Positions 17,507-26,650 of a DNA stretch of 64,000 bases are shown piece after piece. The stretch is from Flavobacterium magnum (lineage in GTDB: Bacteria > Bacteroidota > Bacteroidia > Flavobacteriales > Flavobacteriaceae), in NCBI RefSeq assembly GCF_003055625.1, contig NZ_CP028811.1:2542001-2606000 (forward strand). The letters run 5' to 3'. The stretch's first letter is position 1. The number at the start of each line of letters is the position of its first letter. The notes below the pieces were generated by a model. It was not told the origin of the DNA and ran no database searches. It was given only the letters and a program-made list of their open reading frames with translations. The translations under genes were made by a program, and so were the position numbers.

Positions 17507-17532
17507 GTGCCGAAGTGGCAAAGTGGGTAAAG
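17495..17532. repeat. Degenerate AAAGTGGC short tandem tract
   Basis: Tandem degenerate units of about 8-10 bases (ACAAAGTGCC, GAAGTGGC, AAAGTGGGT, AAAG) overlap the -33 region of the E1 promoter. The rest of the 183-base gap (17449-17631) holds nothing else I recognise. Confidence 0.4.
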
Positions 17533-17631
17533 TTTACGACCAATCGCAATAACCTGCTGTCAATAAGCATGTTGAGTCAGCGAAAACGTTATAATTGGGA
17601 AATAATCGTACACTACCGGATGTCCGCCTTT

Positions 17632-20484
17632 TTAAAACCATTTTCTTGTAAAAAGATTCACGAGCAAACGCGGATCAAGCGTTACGACAAAGCGGATTTT
17701 TTCGTTGTAGTTCGGCTGGCCGACTTCCCAACCATTGCTTGAATACACCGGAAAATAAAGCTCAAAATAATCAGTTACCAGGTTTAGCCGGATTCCGCTG
17801 TCATATAAAAATTCAGGCTGCGTGAAACGATTTTTGACAAAACCCGCATCGCCATAGACTTCAACCCAATTCCAGATATTGAAACCGACGTTGGCCGTTG
17901 TAATCCACTGGTTGGCGAAAGGCGTTCCGAATTTTGATTTGAATCCGCCTTCAGCGATAATGAGCTGCTGGCTGAATAAACCTGATTTTTCAGAGCGGCC
18001 GTAAAAATCGTAATCAAAAAGGTAATCTGTAGGACGGTCCAGTCCGAAGCTGAAATAATCATCATCGGTACGATTGTACAGAAACGTCCCGGCATACAAC
18101 CGCAAACTGATTTGACGGTTGTCGTTGAATAGTTTACGGAACTGCATATCAACTGACGCTTTACCAAAAGATTTAGAGAGTTGGAGGTCGGTCGTGTATC
18201 CAAAATGCTTCGTGGCTTCCGTATTTCCATCGATAAATTTCGCATTGAAGACACTGTAATTCTGCAGTTCGTCGTCGGCGGTGTCGGGCAGGTTGTTGCG
18301 TTTGACGATGACGTTGCGCAACACCAGCGTTTGTTTGTGGTTGCTGCGCAGGTCCGGATCCCGGAATTTCATAAACACAATCGGCGTGAGCTTGAAATAT
18401 GCCGATTCAGGGGCATAATGAAAATACGATCCATTGATCTGGTAGCGCATTCCGAACAGGTTGCTGTCACGGTTGTTCTGGTTGACCGCAAACGAGAAGT
18501 TCCCTACCAGTGACTGGTTGTTCGGCGAATAAATCGGATTCACATCAAAAACAAAAGGTTTGTCAAGGATGGTCTTGTTGTGAAACCGGAAGCCTGGGGA
18601 CAATCCGTCATAAAGGTTGTAAGTGAGGGTAGGCACGTACAGGATTTGGTTGTAGTAAGGATCCTCGAGATCCTTCATAAACACAAATTTGATGGGGCGG
18701 TTGCTGATCCTGAAGTCTTTCAACGAGCGCCAATTGTTGCGCAAATTGTATTCCGGCACTTCATTATTATAATTCAGCACCAATTTCGTGGCGGATTCCC
18801 TGGGCATCGTAAAAGTACTGTCTGTGCTGATGCCTTCGAGCCATCGCTTAAAAACAATTTCCTTATTCCGCACGCCGTAAACCGGGATCGGAACCGTGGT
18901 GCCGGTTTTATTTTTTACGGTAAAAGTAACGCTGTCCTTTGTTTTCGACACCTCGCCGAATTTATAGTCGACAATCTCACGCGAGTCGATAATCGTCTTG
19001 AAAAACCAATCGATGTCCTTGTCTGTAGCAGCCTTAAGTATGGTTTCCAAGGTATCCCGTGCAGACCTGTTTACGGTTTGGTTCTTGCAATAGAATGCAG
19101 TGATGCTCTTTTCCACATTGTCCTTCCCGATGTAATCGGCAAGGTAACGGAAGCTCAACCCGGCACGGTATTTTCCGGCAATTTGTTCATTGAATTTGAT
19201 CAAAGTGTTTTTTGGCGCGCCAATCGGCTGATCCAGATTTTTACGGGCCATAAGCATGTAGAAATAGCTGTATTGGCCATTGAAATCCAGTTGAGTCAGG
19301 TTGTAACTCTTGAACAGGCCGAGTTTTGACACGTGGCCCATCATCTTGATGCCCGGATAATTTTCGTCAATGTACTTCATCATAAAATACACCTGGAATC
19401 CGTCATAAATCCAATTGTCAGCCCGTGGATCGACGCGCAGGCTGTTTTTAAGGAAATTGTTCAGGTAGGTTTTCAGGAATTTTACCTCATACAGGAAGTC
19501 GTTCGGAAACGGGCTGATGAAGGCCGGAAGCTGGTTGAGCCCATAAAACGGGTTGCGCTCATAATCCGCCTGTGTCACCATGATTTTCTCATAAGGGTAG
19601 CGCCCGATATTGTTGTCGACGTAATGGACAATCTTGTCAATGAGCAGCGCTTTCCGGATTTCGTCGATGTTGTTGTCCTTTAAATCGGTGACCACTTCAG
19701 TCACATCGTTTTTGTAAGTGCGCATCTCGTGGCTGTCACTTGAAAAGAGTACAAAATCGTTACGTTTTTTACCGACAAAGCGCACCGGATTCCCTGATTC
19801 CTGCTCGTCAAGGTCAGAAAACAATTTCACATCCTGCAGTGTCGCGATTGTAACGTCATAATCGGTTGGCGCATTGGCCATGTCATCAGAATTGTTGTTG
19901 CTGTATTTGACAAAGTGATGGTTCTCGAACCGGGCAGGCGACAGGAAACAGTTGCGCAGGTACAGCTTTTTTCCGGGTCCGTAGCCGTAACCGGTAAATT
20001 TATCACTGGGCACCTTGATCAGATAGGTCATTTCAAACGTCGTTTTCTCGCCCGGCAGAAGCCGGTTCGGCAGATTGACTTCGACAAGATCGGGCTGGTC
20101 ATTCATCGTGAACCAATCGGCTGCCGCGCCGGTTCCGCTGAAGTGTATCTCAAGATTGTCGGTGCCGCCGCGCTCGTTATTTTTGGCAAGGTGGAAGCTT
20201 CTGATGAATTCGTCAGAAAAGCGTTTGGCAAGTGGCGTGTCTTTTGAAGCGTATGCTTCTATCCAGTTATTCAGGACGATGGTTTGCAGGGTGTCGTTTG
20301 AATCATTAACGTAAACCAATTGCTGCGTGACCGAAAGCGTCCTGGTCTCGGTATCGAGGACAGCAGAAATCACCGAGGAATGCTGCGCTGTGGCTGCCGG
20401 CGCGTATAAGGTAAGAAGCAATAAAAAAAACGGGTAGTAAGATTTCAAATGGCTATGTTCAAAAGTTCGCACGTAAAATAACAT
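17632..20484 (-). CDS. M1-like gluzincin-fold protein with degenerate active site and C-terminal beta-barrel-like region
   Basis: A 950-residue exported protein. After a hydrophobic leader ending near residue 34, residues of about 35-580 follow the M1 aminopeptidase plan, including a region corresponding to the catalytic domain. Where M1 enzymes have HExxH followed 18 residues later by Glu, this protein has KTYLN (338-342) and Asp361 in NWIYDGFQVYF; the GAMEN-like site reads GLNQLPAF. Catalysis by the usual zinc mechanism is therefore unlikely. Residues of about 600-950 are rich in alternating beta strands and end in RKWF, the look of an outer-membrane barrel. A terminator separates it from the LOG gene upstream. 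Role: unknown, perhaps a surface scaffold or transporter. Confidence 0.75.
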   Translation of the reverse strand: MLFYVRTFEHSHLKSYYPFFLLLLTLYAPAATAQHSSVISAVLDTETRTLSVTQQLVYVNDSNDTLQTIVLNNWIEAYASKDTPLAKRFSDEFIRSFHLAKNNERGGTDNLEIHFSGTGAAADWFTMNDQPDLVEVNLPNRLLPGEKTTFEMTYLIKVPSDKFTGYGYGPGKKLYLRNCFLSPARFENHHFVKYSNNNSDDMANAPTDYDVTIATLQDVKLFSDLDEQESGNPVRFVGKKRNDFVLFSSDSHEMRTYKNDVTEVVTDLKDNNIDEIRKALLIDKIVHYVDNNIGRYPYEKIMVTQADYERNPFYGLNQLPAFISPFPNDFLYEVKFLKTYLNNFLKNSLRVDPRADNWIYDGFQVYFMMKYIDENYPGIKMMGHVSKLGLFKSYNLTQLDFNGQYSYFYMLMARKNLDQPIGAPKNTLIKFNEQIAGKYRAGLSFRYLADYIGKDNVEKSITAFYCKNQTVNRSARDTLETILKAATDKDIDWFFKTIIDSREIVDYKFGEVSKTKDSVTFTVKNKTGTTVPIPVYGVRNKEIVFKRWLEGISTDSTFTMPRESATKLVLNYNNEVPEYNLRNNWRSLKDFRISNRPIKFVFMKDLEDPYYNQILYVPTLTYNLYDGLSPGFRFHNKTILDKPFVFDVNPIYSPNNQSLVGNFSFAVNQNNRDSNLFGMRYQINGSYFHYAPESAYFKLTPIVFMKFRDPDLRSNHKQTLVLRNVIVKRNNLPDTADDELQNYSVFNAKFIDGNTEATKHFGYTTDLQLSKSFGKASVDMQFRKLFNDNRQISLRLYAGTFLYNRTDDDYFSFGLDRPTDYLFDYDFYGRSEKSGLFSQQLIIAEGGFKSKFGTPFANQWITTANVGFNIWNWVEVYGDAGFVKNRFTQPEFLYDSGIRLNLVTDYFELYFPVYSSNGWEVGQPNYNEKIRFVVTLDPRLLVNLFTRKWF

Positions 20485-20530
20485 CTTACAGACGTGACTT
20501 ATTGCGCAGGGTTGCTTAATAATTGCTTAA

Positions 20531-20569
20531 GAAAAAAGAAACCACAAAACCCGAAGGACTTTGCGGTTT
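20531..20569 (-). terminator. Rho-independent terminator after the LOG-family gene
   Basis: A 14-bp stem with G-T pairs (AAACCACAAAACCC 20539-20552 against GGACTTTGCGGTTT 20556-20569) and a 3-base loop is followed on the minus strand by TTCTTTTTTC. Confidence 0.8.
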
Positions 20570-20588
20570 ATAAGCATATACGTAACTT

Positions 20589-21317
20589 TTAAAAGTTCGG
20601 ACTCAGGGTGTATTTTTTGTAGAAATTATCCAAAACTTCCACGACCTCATCCTCGGTGTCCACGATCCGGATCAGGTCCATGTCACCAGGGCTGACGGTC
20701 TTATATTTTTCAACCAACACGGCCCGCACCCAGTCCATCAGTCCGGACCAGAACTCACGTCCCACAAGGATCACAGGGAATTTAGCCACTTTTTTGGTTT
20801 GTATCAGCGTGATGGCCTCGAACATCTCATCCAGGGTCCCAAAACCGCCGGGCATGACCACAAACCCCTGCGAATATTTTACAAACATGACCTTGCGAAC
20901 GAAAAAATAATCGAAATTGAGATTCTTATCGCGGTCGATGTATGGATTGTAATGCTGTTCAAATGGCAGCTCGATGTTGAGTCCCACAGAAGTGCCGCCG
21001 CCCAGGTGCGCGCCTTTGTTGCCCGCTTCCATGATTCCGGGCCCGCCGCCCGTGATCACCCCGTAGCCGGCTTTGCTGATGCGGAACGCGATTTTTTCGG
21101 CAAGCAGATAAAAATGCTCATCCGGCTTGGTCCTGGCCGATCCGAAAATAGATACACAGGGCCCGATTCGTCCCATGGTTTCGTAACCATTGACAAATTC
21201 TGCCATAATCTTAAAGATTGCCCAGCTGTCATTGGTCCTGATCTCATTCCAGGTTTTCTGCTTCAAGCGGTCCTGGATGATCTTATCCTCATCATTGTCA
21301 AAATCTTCTAATCTCAT
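20589..21317 (-). CDS. LOG-family (TIGR00730) Rossmann-fold protein
   Basis: A 242-residue member of the LOG family, whose characterised members are cytokinin riboside 5'-monophosphate phosphoribohydrolases or nucleotide 5'-monophosphate nucleosidases. The signature PGGFGTLDEMFE (about residues 154-165) is intact, as is the N-terminal nucleotide-binding region VSIFGSARTKPDEHFY and GVITGGGPGIMEAGNKGA. Length fits the longer PpnN-unrelated class common in Bacteroidota. It is a single gene, closed by a strong terminator. A near-match -7 (GATATTTG) lies far upstream, close to the uvrA stop. Confidence 0.9.
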   Translation of the reverse strand: MRLEDFDNDEDKIIQDRLKQKTWNEIRTNDSWAIFKIMAEFVNGYETMGRIGPCVSIFGSARTKPDEHFYLLAEKIAFRISKAGYGVITGGGPGIMEAGNKGAHLGGGTSVGLNIELPFEQHYNPYIDRDKNLNFDYFFVRKVMFVKYSQGFVVMPGGFGTLDEMFEAITLIQTKKVAKFPVILVGREFWSGLMDWVRAVLVEKYKTVSPGDMDLIRIVDTEDEVVEVLDNFYKKYTLSPNF

Positions 21318-21436
21318 ATCTTCATATTTATCCGGCAGCTAACTGTTGCCGATTCCGTTTGTATTGACCTCCTCAGTCGTTGTAACTAAACCGCGCCAAT
21401 ATAACGCTTTTTCGCTGTCGATGCCAAATATCGTCA

Positions 21437-24271
21437 TTATTTGGCGAGTTCTTTCTTCAAAAACTGCGCAGTGTAGCTTTTTTTATTTTTAGCCACTTCC
21501 TCGGGCGTACCTTTTGCCACCACCTGTCCGCCGCCTTTTCCGCCCTCATACCCGATGTCAATAATGTAGTCGGCGAGCTTGATTACGTCCATGTTGTGTT
21601 CGATGATCAGGATGGTGTTCCCTTTGTTTACAAGCTTGTTGATGACTTCCATCAGCACGCGGATGTCTTCAAAATGCAAACCCGTTGTGGGTTCGTCGAG
21701 GATGTAGAAAGTATTTCCGGTATCTTTTTTTGACAATTCGGCGGCCAGTTTGATGCGCTGCGCTTCACCACCGGACAGTGTCGTGCTTTGCTGGCCCAAT
21801 GTAATGTATCCCAATCCGACATCCTGTATCGTCTTGATCTTCCTGTAAATTTTCGGCAGGTTTTCAAAAAACGGCACCGCTTCATCCACTGTCATATTCA
21901 GTACGTCAGAGATCGACTTGCCTTTGTAACGGATTTCGAGTGTTTCCCTGTTAAAGCGTTTACCCTGGCAGGTCTCGCATTCCACATAGACATCGGGCAG
22001 GAAATTCATTTCGATGGTCCGAACCCCTGATCCTTCACAGGTTTCACAGCGCCCGCCTTTTACGTTAAAACTGAAGCGTCCGGCCTTGTAACCGCGGATC
22101 ATCGCTTCAGGTGTCATTGTGAACAGGCTCCTGATTTCAGAAAACACCTCGGTGTAAGTCGCCGGATTGGAGCGCGGTGTACGTCCAATCGGACTTTGGT
22201 CAATGTCGATGACTTTGTCAATGTGTTCCAGGCCTTCCATTTTCTTGTAAGGCTGCGGCTTTTTCACACCATTGAAGTAGTGCGCATTCAGGATCGGGTA
22301 TAGTGTCTCATTAATCAGCGTGGATTTTCCGCTGCCCGAAACCCCGGTGACGCAGATCAGTTGTCCCAGCGGCAGCTCAATCGTAACATTTTTAAGGTTG
22401 TTGCCCGATGCGCCGCTGAGTTTCATGAATTTGCCATTTCCCGCCCGGCGCTTCTCCGGAACTTCTATCTGCATTTCACCGTTCATGTACTTCGCCGTCA
22501 TCGTGCGCTCTTTAAGCAATTGCGCAGGCGTGCCCTGGCTGATGATCTTCCCGCCGTATTTCCCGGCTTTGGGACCGATGTCGATCACGTAATCGGCGCG
22601 CTCGATCATGTCCTTATCGTGTTCTACAACCAATACAGAATTCCCGATATCGCGCAGCTGTTCCAGCGAGCGGATCAGTTTTTCATTGTCGCGCTGGTGC
22701 AACCCGATGCTGGGTTCGTCGAGGATGTAAAGCACACCCACCAGTTGCGATCCGATTTGCGTGGCAAGCCTGATGCGCTGCGCTTCGCCGCCCGAAAGCG
22801 ATTTGGAACTGCGGTTCAGCGACAGGTAATCCAATCCGACATTCATCAGGAAATGCAGTCGGTCGCGGATTTCCTTGATGATCTCAGAGGCGATGATTTT
22901 TTGTTTTTCCGACAAGTGTTTGTCGATACTGTTAAACCAATCCGTAAGATCCGAAATATCCATCTCAGATAATTCCGCGATATTCCTGCCATGGATCCTA
23001 AAATATAAAGCTTCTTTTTTCAGCCGCGAGCCTTCGCAAACCGGGCATTTCACCTCATCCATGAAATCCTTGGCCCAACGGCGGATCGTCGAGGATCCGC
23101 TCTCGTCGTATTGGTTTTTGATGAACGCCGAAATGCCTTCGAATTCGATCTTATATTCTTTGGTCACGCCCAGACTTTTGGAGGAAACCGCAAATTTATC
23201 CTTGCCGCCGTTCAGGATTACATCCATAGCATCAGCGGAAATTTTTTCAATAGGGTCGGTGAGCTTAAAACCGAATTTTTCCCCGATGATTTCCAGTTGC
23301 TTGAAAATCCAGGAGTTCTTGTATTCGCCCAGGGGGAGTAACCCGCCTGACTTGATTGAGATTAGCGGATTGGGGATGATTTTCCTGATATTGATCTCGT
23401 TGACCGTGCCCAGACCGTTGCAGTGTTCACATGCCCCTTTGGGCGAATTGAACGAAAACAGGTTTGGTTCCGGATTCTGGTATGAAATTCCCGTTGTCGG
23501 GCACATCAGATTTCGGCTGAAGAACCGGACGTTGCCTGCATCCTGGTCGAGCACCATCAGCACATCGTCGCCGTGATACATTGCGGTATTGATGCTCTCG
23601 CTGAGGCGCTTGTCAGTCTCCGGATTTTCCTCTACCAGCATGCGGTCAATCACCATTTCGATGTCGTGTACCTTGTAGCGGTCAAGTTTCATGCCCGGCG
23701 TGATTTCCTTAAGCTCGCCATCGATGCGCACGCGCAGGAAGCCCTGCTTGGCAATCTGCTGGAAGAGTTCGCCGTAATGGCCTTTTCGTGCGCGGATTAC
23801 GGGTGCCAAGATGTTGATGCGTTTGCCTGCGTAATTTTCGAGGATCAGGTTTTTGATCTGCTCGTCGCTGTAACTGACCATTTTTTCGCCGGTATTGTAG
23901 CTGTAGGCGTCTCCGGCGCGTGCAAAAAGCAGCCGCTGGAAGTCATAAATCTCTGTAATCGTGCCTACCGTGGACCGCGGACTTTTACTGGTTGTTTTCT
24001 GCTCGATGGCGATTACGGGGGACAATCCGTCGATCTTATCGACATCCGGCCGCTCGAGTCCGCCCAGGAACTGGCGTGCATAAGCAGAGAATGTCTCGAC
24101 GTAACGGCGCTGTCCTTCGGCATAAATCGTGTCGAACGCGAGCGAGGACTTCCCGGAACCCGAAAGTCCGGTGATCACGACGAGTTGCTCGCGCGGGATG
24201 GTGACGTCTATATTTTTAAGATTGTGTACGCGGGCACCGAGTACCTCAATGGAATTTTCAATTTCAGGCAT
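21437..24271 (-). CDS. uvrA: UvrA, excinuclease ABC subunit A
   Basis: A 944-residue DNA damage sensor of nucleotide excision repair, an ABC-type ATPase dimer. Both nucleotide-binding domains are complete: Walker [13 protein letters not shown] near residue 35 and [13 protein letters not shown] near 640, with signature [12 protein letters not shown] and [12 protein letters not shown]. Zinc-binding Cys pairs are seen in [21 protein letters not shown] and CETCQGKRF. The open frame extends four codons further to a TTG at 24283, but the ATG at 24271 ([18 protein letters not shown]) matches the family N-terminus. A -7 element TACCTTTG lies 17-24 bases upstream. Confidence 0.98.
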   Translation of the reverse strand: MPEIENSIEVLGARVHNLKNIDVTIPREQLVVITGLSGSGKSSLAFDTIYAEGQRRYVETFSAYARQFLGGLERPDVDKIDGLSPVIAIEQKTTSKSPRSTVGTITEIYDFQRLLFARAGDAYSYNTGEKMVSYSDEQIKNLILENYAGKRINILAPVIRARKGHYGELFQQIAKQGFLRVRIDGELKEITPGMKLDRYKVHDIEMVIDRMLVEENPETDKRLSESINTAMYHGDDVLMVLDQDAGNVRFFSRNLMCPTTGISYQNPEPNLFSFNSPKGACEHCNGLGTVNEINIRKIIPNPLISIKSGGLLPLGEYKNSWIFKQLEIIGEKFGFKLTDPIEKISADAMDVILNGGKDKFAVSSKSLGVTKEYKIEFEGISAFIKNQYDESGSSTIRRWAKDFMDEVKCPVCEGSRLKKEALYFRIHGRNIAELSEMDISDLTDWFNSIDKHLSEKQKIIASEIIKEIRDRLHFLMNVGLDYLSLNRSSKSLSGGEAQRIRLATQIGSQLVGVLYILDEPSIGLHQRDNEKLIRSLEQLRDIGNSVLVVEHDKDMIERADYVIDIGPKAGKYGGKIISQGTPAQLLKERTMTAKYMNGEMQIEVPEKRRAGNGKFMKLSGASGNNLKNVTIELPLGQLICVTGVSGSGKSTLINETLYPILNAHYFNGVKKPQPYKKMEGLEHIDKVIDIDQSPIGRTPRSNPATYTEVFSEIRSLFTMTPEAMIRGYKAGRFSFNVKGGRCETCEGSGVRTIEMNFLPDVYVECETCQGKRFNRETLEIRYKGKSISDVLNMTVDEAVPFFENLPKIYRKIKTIQDVGLGYITLGQQSTTLSGGEAQRIKLAAELSKKDTGNTFYILDEPTTGLHFEDIRVLMEVINKLVNKGNTILIIEHNMDVIKLADYIIDIGYEGGKGGGQVVAKGTPEEVAKNKKSYTAQFLKKELAK

Positions 24272-24287
24272 ATTTTTGAGCAAAATG

Positions 24288-24295
24288 CAAAGGTA
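24288..24295 (-). promoter_or_regulatory. -7 element of uvrA promoter
   Basis: On the minus strand this reads TACCTTTG, an exact TAnnTTTG match, 16 bases before the uvrA ATG. I do not see a clear -33 TTTG at the expected distance. This position also lies within the four-codon TTG extension or just before it, arguing for the ATG start. Confidence 0.5.
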
Positions 24296-24386
24296 AGGAT
24301 TAGCCGTGTAAATTACATGATAAACGGCAGTTGATATTTAGCCTGCGGCAATCGTTGTGGAAGGCGTCAATCCGAACTGTGCCGCG

Positions 24387-24454
24387 GCCCGGATGGGAAC
24401 GGCATCCTTTTTTTAATCCCGGAGGGTTAAAAAAAGATACAGTGGACAGCCGGA
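24387..24454 (-). repeat. Dispersed intergenic double-hairpin repeat, copy B
   Basis: The minus strand carries TCCGGCTGTCCACTGTAT, a central hairpin (CTTTTTTTAACCC / GGGATTAAAAAAAG), then GGATG-N7-CATCC and CCGGGC. It is 68 bases long and matches copy A at 9534-9600 in both flanks. The central stem sequence differs completely between copies yet stays self-complementary. It occupies part of the 273-base gap between uvrA and the small secreted protein gene. Confidence 0.8.
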
Positions 24455-24544
24455 AATGTCCGCCATAAAATTGCAACAATTGCAGTGCAAATCGCAACGG
24501 CCCTGTTGACGCATTTATTAACTTTACGAATAAAATGATTTAAG

Positions 24545-24913
24545 ATGAAAAGACTCAGTCTACTTTTACCGGCCCTGCTGCTGACTGCGGGCTTCACCGC
24601 TGTGGCACAACAGGAACCACAGTTGAACCAAAAGCAAAACAGCGAATTTATCGATCAGTTGAAGACCGATGTGAAAAAACTGTCGCTTACCGAGGAGCAG
24701 AAAGCGCCGTTCCTGGAAATCACAAGAAAATATGCTGAAAAAGCCAAAGAGATTAACGCCGATACCAGCCGCAAGAAAATCGCGCGCCTCAAAGAAATCA
24801 AGACGCTGCGCATCAACAAAGACGAGGAAATGAAGGCGTTGCTCAGCGAGGAGCAATTTAAGGTTTACCAGGACATCCGGGACGAGCGCAAGGCGCGGCG
24901 GCGGGCACAGTAA
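24545..24913 (+). CDS. Small secreted helical protein (Spy/LTxxQ-like layout)
   Basis: A 122-residue protein with a signal peptide (MKRLSLLLPALLLTAGFTAVAQ). The mature part is almost wholly helical and charged, with LSLTEEQKAPFLEITRKYAEKAKEI and LLSEEQFKVYQDIRDERKARRR. The spacing of LTEEQ and SEEQ motifs recalls periplasmic Spy/CpxP-like or DUF4168-type proteins, but I cannot confirm the family. A near-match -7 TAACTTTA lies just upstream of the ATG. It is convergent with the small acidic gene. Confidence 0.75.
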   Translation: MKRLSLLLPALLLTAGFTAVAQQEPQLNQKQNSEFIDQLKTDVKKLSLTEEQKAPFLEITRKYAEKAKEINADTSRKKIARLKEIKTLRINKDEEMKALLSEEQFKVYQDIRDERKARRRAQ

Positions 24914-24931
24914 GTAGTTTCCGGTTGCGCG

Positions 24932-25210
24932 CTACTTGTTCCTTCCGGTGCGGCTGTGTTCGGCATCCCAGTCGCGTGTGCTGTCACCCTGATCGCGGTC
25001 GTCGGTATCATTGATGTCATCATCGTCGTTGTTTGGTGGGCTCACTTCAATATGCTCATCTGCCGGGGTTTGGCCCTGTTCGCGTCCGAGGCCGCTTTCT
25101 TTGATGGTCACTTTGTTTTGCGCTGCGATTTCTTTTGCGGGGTGTTTAACATTGATTTCGTCAGGGTGGGTTTGCGATGGCTGGCCTTCGCGTCCGTTTT
25201 GGGTATCCAT
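24932..25210 (-). CDS. Small hydrophilic acidic protein, hypothetical
   Basis: A 92-residue protein without signal peptide or hydrophobic segment. It is very rich in Asp, Glu, Gln, Asn, Gly and Arg, with an acidic run (PPNNDDDDINDTDDRDQGD) at about residues 58-76. It is probably disordered. Coding is supported by a sound ATG, a long open frame in a gap bounded by terminator-like sequence upstream, and codon use similar to neighbours, but I recognise no family. It ends 18 bases from the convergent secreted protein gene. Confidence 0.55.
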   Translation of the reverse strand: MDTQNGREGQPSQTHPDEINVKHPAKEIAAQNKVTIKESGLGREQGQTPADEHIEVSPPNNDDDDINDTDDRDQGDSTRDWDAEHSRTGRNK

Positions 25211-25251
25211 GATTGCTGGGTGTTATGTTGTCGATAAAATTATTGATCACG

Positions 25252-25298
25252 AAAAAACGCCGTGTTTTTCATTTTGGATTCAAAAATCAAACGCGGCG
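25252..25298 (-). terminator. Rho-independent terminator after the SRPBCC gene
   Basis: The arms CGCCGTGTTT (25258-25267) and AAACGCGGCG (25289-25298) pair over 10 bp with one wobble. On the minus strand the hairpin is followed by TTTTTT. It lies about 32 bases after the SRPBCC stop. Confidence 0.8.
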
Positions 25299-25329
25299 CT
25301 GAACATTCGGGAGCAAAAAGGCGGGCGGT

Positions 25330-26136
25330 TTATTCCTGCAGCGCATTTTGGCCGGTTTCCATATAGGCCTTGAGATTTTCGATATCGTGGTTTACCATCT
25401 TCGTAAACCATGGGTTGAGTAGCTTTGCAGCGGCTTCGCCTGCAATTCCCAGCGGCGCATGATAAGACAGCGTGATGTCAAGCTCGGTGCTTTGCGGTCC
25501 GTTTTCACGGAAGTAAATTTTCCCGGCATTGTCGATGGTGGCACCCGGAACGGAATGCCAGCTGAGCATACGGTCTTTTTCATCCATGAGTATGTTGGCT
25601 TTCCAACTGATGTGGCCTATGCCGGCCGGACCTTTTGCACGCCATTCAGAGGTGGTCTGGGTCAACTCTTTGACGCTGTCAAGGTGGCTCATGAATTTGG
25701 GCAGGTTTTCGAGTTTCCGCCAGAATGCGTACACGTCGCTTACCGGCTTGTCGATGGTAATTGAGGTGCGGATATTGACGTTGGATGCTTTGAACTTGCC
25801 ACTTTTTTCGGCCAGGTCGTACATCGGGCAATAGCCGCTGATGCCGCGCGCAAGCATGGTGCCGCCTGCGATGCCTTTGCCTACGCTTTTTGTTTTTCCG
25901 GACAGTGCCTTATAGAGCAGGTACGTACCGCCTGCAACCATAAGGATGCGTTCGAGTTTGCCGATATTGGGTTCCAGCCCCTTTATCACGGGCTTCGCCT
26001 TATGTGTAACATTGCCAAGGCGTTGCGCTTCGTCTTCGGAATAAAACGCGGCGTAACGGTTTGGATCAGTTCCCGAGGTATCAAATTTGGACTGCAATGG
26101 CAGCGTATCCTGTTGCGTTGTTTTCATGACATTCAT
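25330..26136 (-). CDS. SRPBCC (polyketide cyclase-like) protein with DUF2892-type N-terminal segment
   Basis: A 268-residue protein. Residues of about 50-115 contain a DUF2892-like unit: NIGKLERILMVAGGTYLLYKAL, a glycine-rich turn, and LARGISGYCPMYDL, suggesting a membrane-associated hairpin. Residues of about 117-260 form a SRPBCC/START-like cavity domain (IRTSITIDKPVSDVYAFWRKLENLPKFMSHLDSVKEL, FRENGPQSTELDITLSYHAP). Such pairings are common in stress-related bacterial genes; the ligand is unknown. An ATG three codons downstream (26127) is an alternative start. A -7 element TAAATTTG lies 28-35 bases upstream. Confidence 0.8.
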   Translation of the reverse strand: MNVMKTTQQDTLPLQSKFDTSGTDPNRYAAFYSEDEAQRLGNVTHKAKPVIKGLEPNIGKLERILMVAGGTYLLYKALSGKTKSVGKGIAGGTMLARGISGYCPMYDLAEKSGKFKASNVNIRTSITIDKPVSDVYAFWRKLENLPKFMSHLDSVKELTQTTSEWRAKGPAGIGHISWKANILMDEKDRMLSWHSVPGATIDNAGKIYFRENGPQSTELDITLSYHAPLGIAGEAAAKLLNPWFTKMVNHDIENLKAYMETGQNALQE

Positions 26137-26164
26137 TTTTTTGTTAGACTGGTTTGCGTCTTAA

Positions 26165-26172
26165 CAAATTTA
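26165..26172 (-). promoter_or_regulatory. -7 element upstream of the SRPBCC gene
   Basis: On the minus strand this reads TAAATTTG, an exact TAnnTTTG match, 28 bases before the ATG. No convincing -33 element is seen. Confidence 0.45.
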
Positions 26173-26216
26173 TCCCATGATATCGCCAATCGTTTACAGT
26201 ATACGCAGATTATGTT

Positions 26217-26639
26217 TTAAGATTTTGAAGCGGGCGCTTCGCTTATTTCCTCAACCTTTTTTTCTATCAGCGCGATTTCAGTCTTTTCCTTTTTGATATC
26301 CTGGCGGATGAGGGCAAAAACGCTCATGTAGACATTGGCCATCCAAACCGTCGCAAAACCTGAAATGATGTAGCCCCGCCAATCCGGGAGCAACAGATGG
26401 AAGCGGGTCAGTATGATGGCGCCCAGCGTTACATAATGGCTGAAGCAGTATTCGCAGGTGAAGAGGTAAAAAAACTTCCGTCGCAAGAGCCGGCGGCTAC
26501 TTTTGGATTGCGAGACGCAGTATTCACGCGGCTCCCTGAAGACTTCTTCATGGGTTACCGTCCAGGCGATGCACGCGACGGGCAGCGGCAGGACCAACAG
26601 CCAGAAAATCTGATGGAGGATGTCTGTCGTGTTTTCCAT
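26217..26639 (-). CDS. Hypothetical membrane protein with Cys-rich helix (DUF1360-like motif)
   Basis: A 140-residue protein with three hydrophobic segments (about residues 9-28, 68-85 and 92-112) and a charged C-terminal tail. The motif FFYLFTCEYCFSHYVTLGAI resembles the CxxC-bearing segment of DUF1360-type membrane proteins, though the match is by eye only. The tail (DIKKEKTEIALIEKKVEEISE) could form a coiled coil. The upstream lipoprotein gene ends 11 bases before its ATG on the same strand, so the two may be one transcript. Confidence 0.65.
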   Translation of the reverse strand: MENTTDILHQIFWLLVLPLPVACIAWTVTHEEVFREPREYCVSQSKSSRRLLRRKFFYLFTCEYCFSHYVTLGAIILTRFHLLLPDWRGYIISGFATVWMANVYMSVFALIRQDIKKEKTEIALIEKKVEEISEAPASKS

Positions 26640-26650
26640 ATCGAATAAAA

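Noticed and set aside
18580..19329. A 249-codon plus-strand frame opposite the M1-like protein
   Set aside because: Antisense shadow: no signal, no start context, and the minus strand has clear coding features along its whole length.
21317..21436. Riboswitch or leader RNA between uvrA and the LOG gene
   Set aside because: No stable hairpin series or conserved core is visible in the 119 bases.
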